From contig JASMDM010000081.1 of NCBI GenBank assembly GCA_030752795.1, forward strand, positions 1 through 64,000: a DNA stretch of 64,000 nucleotides. Reading direction: 5' to 3'. The stretch comes from SAR202 cluster bacterium. Lineage in GTDB: Bacteria > Chloroflexota > Dehalococcoidia > Lucifugimonadales > UBA1123. Positions 62,140-64,000 of the stretch are shown here, one piece after another (position 1 is the first letter of the stretch; the number at the start of each line of letters is the position of its first letter). The position numbers were made by a program, and so were the translations under genes. The notes beneath the pieces were generated by a model that was not told the DNA's origin, did no database searches, and was given only the letters and a program-made list of their open reading frames with translations.

Positions 62140-63075
62140 ATGAGAATTGCCGTCATGGGCGCTGGCGGAGTCGGCGGCTACTTCGGAGGGCTGCTGGCCA
62201 AGGCCGGTCAGGACGTGACGTTCATCGCCCGAGGCCCGCACCTTGAGGCGATCAAAGCCAACGGTCTCGCGGTAACCTCGGAACTTTCCGGAAACTTCAC
62301 CGTCGAAGGCGCCGCCACGGACGACACGGCCTCGGTCGGGCCCGTCGACTTGGTCCTCTACACGGTGAAGATGTACCACAACGCCGAGGCGATTCCCGCG
62401 GTGCGTCCGATGATCGGCCCCGAGACCGTCGTACTCACGCTCCAGAACGGTGTCGACAACGGGCATTTGTTGGCGGCGGATCTGGGCGCCAATCATGTGA
62501 TGGTGGGCACGGCTGTGGTTCTGGCCGGAATCGAGAAACCCGGACTCGTCGTCCAGCGCGGGCAAGTCGGCAGCATCACGTTCGGCGAGATGTCGGGCGG
62601 CATCAAAAGCCGAGGTCAGACGCTCCTTGACGTCTTCCAAACGGCGTCATGGAAAGTCGAACTCTCCGACAACGCGATGCGCGCTTTGTGGCGCAAGTTC
62701 GTGTACCTCACCGGCTCGGCCAGCGTCAACGCCGCTACTCAGATTACGTACGGCGAGATGCGCGCGATCCCCGAAACGCGAGAACTGATCAAGACCGCGT
62801 GGCGTGAGATCGTCGCCGTCGCGCATGCGAGCGGGGCCGACCCGGGCGACGACGTGCTCGACTGGTGCGAGTCCTCACTCGACGCGTTCCCGGCTCAAGG
62901 GCGAACAAGCCTCGCGAACGACTTTCAGGCCGGACGCCCCGTAGAAATCGAAGGTTTGACGGGAGCGGTGGTCAGACTCGGTCGCGAACACAACGTTCCG
63001 ACGCCGGTGCACACGACCGTGTACGCTCTACTCAAACCGGCTGCCCTCAAGATCGTCGGAGAATCTCCGGGCTGA
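62140..63075 (+). CDS. 2-dehydropantoate 2-reductase family protein
   Basis: An NADPH-dependent reductase of 311 residues (PanE/ApbA fold). [20 protein letters not shown] is the dinucleotide loop, followed by TLQNGVDN and a substrate-domain lysine in [38 protein letters not shown] is the usual ending. GGAGG precedes ATG 62140; the open frame further upstream lies in the repeat. The true substrate may be another 2-oxo acid. Confidence 0.88.
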   Translation: MRIAVMGAGGVGGYFGGLLAKAGQDVTFIARGPHLEAIKANGLAVTSELSGNFTVEGAATDDTASVGPVDLVLYTVKMYHNAEAIPAVRPMIGPETVVLTLQNGVDNGHLLAADLGANHVMVGTAVVLAGIEKPGLVVQRGQVGSITFGEMSGGIKSRGQTLLDVFQTASWKVELSDNAMRALWRKFVYLTGSASVNAATQITYGEMRAIPETRELIKTAWREIVAVAHASGADPGDDVLDWCESSLDAFPAQGRTSLANDFQAGRPVEIEGLTGAVVRLGREHNVPTPVHTTVYALLKPAALKIVGESPG

Positions 63076-63118
63076 ACACGGAACGGCGAACACCGGTTGC
63101 ATCGCGGGAGTTGAGATT

Positions 63119-64000
63119 CTGCTAACCGACCTTCTCAAGAAGCACTTTGGCTACGACAGCTTCCTTCCTCAGCAGGAAGAAGTCGTAGCGAGCGTTGTGG
63201 CAAGTCACGACACGTTGGTTCTCAGGCCGACCGGCGGCGGCAAGTCACTGTGCTACCAGCTCCCCGCGCTCGCGTTGGACGGCATGACGCTAGTCGTATC
63301 TCCGCTGATCGCGCTGATGAAAGACCAGGTCGACGCGCTGCTGGGCAACGGCATTCAGGCAGCTTACATCAACAGCACGCTGTCGCAAATCGAGATGAGC
63401 GACGTTCAGCGTCGAGCGTTCAACGGCGAGTTGAAGATTCTCTACGCTGCTCCCGAGAGATTGGCGCTGTCGACATTTCGACGGTTCCTGCAATCGGTGA
63501 CCTTGAGCCTGATCGCGGTCGACGAGGCCCACTGCATCTCCGAGTGGGGTCACGAGTTTCGCCCGGACTATCGCATGCTGAGCTCCTTGAGGACGGCGTT
63601 CCCGGACGTGCCGGTCGTCGCGCTCACGGCTACGGCCACGGAACGGGTGCGGCAGGACATTCTCGACCAACTCAAGCTGCGCGAGCCGAACGTGTTCGTC
63701 GCGAGCCTGAATCGACCCAACCTGACGTACGCGGTGCACACCAAGACCAACCAGTACCGCCGATTGACCGCCTATCTGCGCAAGCACTCCGACCGGTCGG
63801 CGATCATCTATCGGACGACCCGCCGAGGCACTGAAGAGCTGGCAGGCATGCTGAACTCGGACGGCTTCAACGCGGTCGCCTATCATGCCGGCTTGGAAGA
63901 CGACCGGGCGGCGATCCAAGACCGATTTATCGGCGACCACGTTCTGATTGTCGTGGCGACGGTTGCGTTCGGCATGGGAATCGACAAGCCGGACATACGC
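63119..64000 (+). CDS. recQ: ATP-dependent DNA helicase RecQ, partial, apparent CTG start
   Basis: An SF2 helicase cut off by the window edge at about residue 294. The N-terminal [19 protein letters not shown], Walker [15 protein letters not shown], motif [27 protein letters not shown] and the start of domain 2 ([44 protein letters not shown]) are all there. The open frame has no ATG, GTG or TTG before [15 protein letters not shown] at 63106-63110 points to CTG 63119 (or ATT 63116). It follows the reductase gene by 43 bases and is probably co-transcribed. Confidence 0.9.
   Translation, partial: MLTDLLKKHFGYDSFLPQQEEVVASVVASHDTLVLRPTGGGKSLCYQLPALALDGMTLVVSPLIALMKDQVDALLGNGIQAAYINSTLSQIEMSDVQRRAFNGELKILYAAPERLALSTFRRFLQSVTLSLIAVDEAHCISEWGHEFRPDYRMLSSLRTAFPDVPVVALTATATERVRQDILDQLKLREPNVFVASLNRPNLTYAVHTKTNQYRRLTAYLRKHSDRSAIIYRTTRRGTEELAGMLNSDGFNAVAYHAGLEDDRAAIQDRFIGDHVLIVVATVAFGMGIDKPDIR

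Overview
The window looks like a piece of chromosome from a GC-rich, free-living, non-model bacterium. The gene mix suggests Chloroflexota, probably a Dehalococcoidia or SAR202-like lineage. That mix is a CoA-transferase III, CoxMSL-type molybdenum hydroxylases, paired imidazolonepropionase-like amidohydrolases, several SDRs, DinB-like proteins, GatCA without GatB, frequent TTG starts, and intergenic repeats containing a conserved GAAGAATCTGG core. The taxonomic call is inference; no rRNA is present. No phage, plasmid, CRISPR or insertion-sequence transposase genes are seen.

Layout. 0-2 kb: two broken genes (a GNAT with a nonsense codon and an unknown gene with two frameshifts). 2.4-13.7 kb: a catabolic block of small ORF, CaiB/BaiF CoA-transferase, coxM, coxS, coxL, a coxS relic, a second coxL (pseudogene), a MoaD-like protein, a DapA-family lyase, an alpha/beta hydrolase, a CGNR regulator and a VOC protein. 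I infer oxidation of a small organic or heterocyclic substrate followed by cleavage. 14-17 kb: a secreted protein, a membrane histidine kinase and a repeat-rich gap. 17.2-24.5 kb: mostly housekeeping genes (gatA, gatC, aspartate dehydrogenase, CinA-like, apt, cytidylate-kinase-like). 25-27.1 kb: two oligopeptide ABC ATPases closed by a perfect terminator. 28.1-34.3 kb: a decaying island in which five of six genes are broken. 34.7-40.6 kb: mutL, a HAD protein, gamma-glutamyltransferase, a TPR lipoprotein and a threonine-dehydratase-like enzyme. 41-50 kb: DinB-like protein, solitary TIR-like protein, M42 peptidase, RNase II/R, and a frameshifted subtilase with a Glu in place of the catalytic His. 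50 kb: tRNA-Leu and tRNA-Cys with promoter and terminator. 50.9-64 kb: two overlapping amidohydrolases, a second TPR lipoprotein, ATC hydrolase, flavin reductase, a junction of two gene fragments, SDR plus macro domain, YbaK, zinc ribbon, histidine phosphatase, a tandem SDR pair (one lacking its catalytic Tyr and Lys), ketopantoate-reductase-like protein and the start of recQ.

The strongest observations are: the recent coxSL duplication and its decay; the 28-34 kb pseudogene cluster; the apparent CTG start codons of apt and recQ; the solitary TIR protein; the active/inactive SDR pair; the His-less subtilase with a sorting-tail-like C-terminus; and a multi-copy composite intergenic repeat. Many lesions are single-base deletions, so sequencing error is a live alternative for those. 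The nonsense substitutions, the 4-base deletion and the truncated relics are less easily explained that way.
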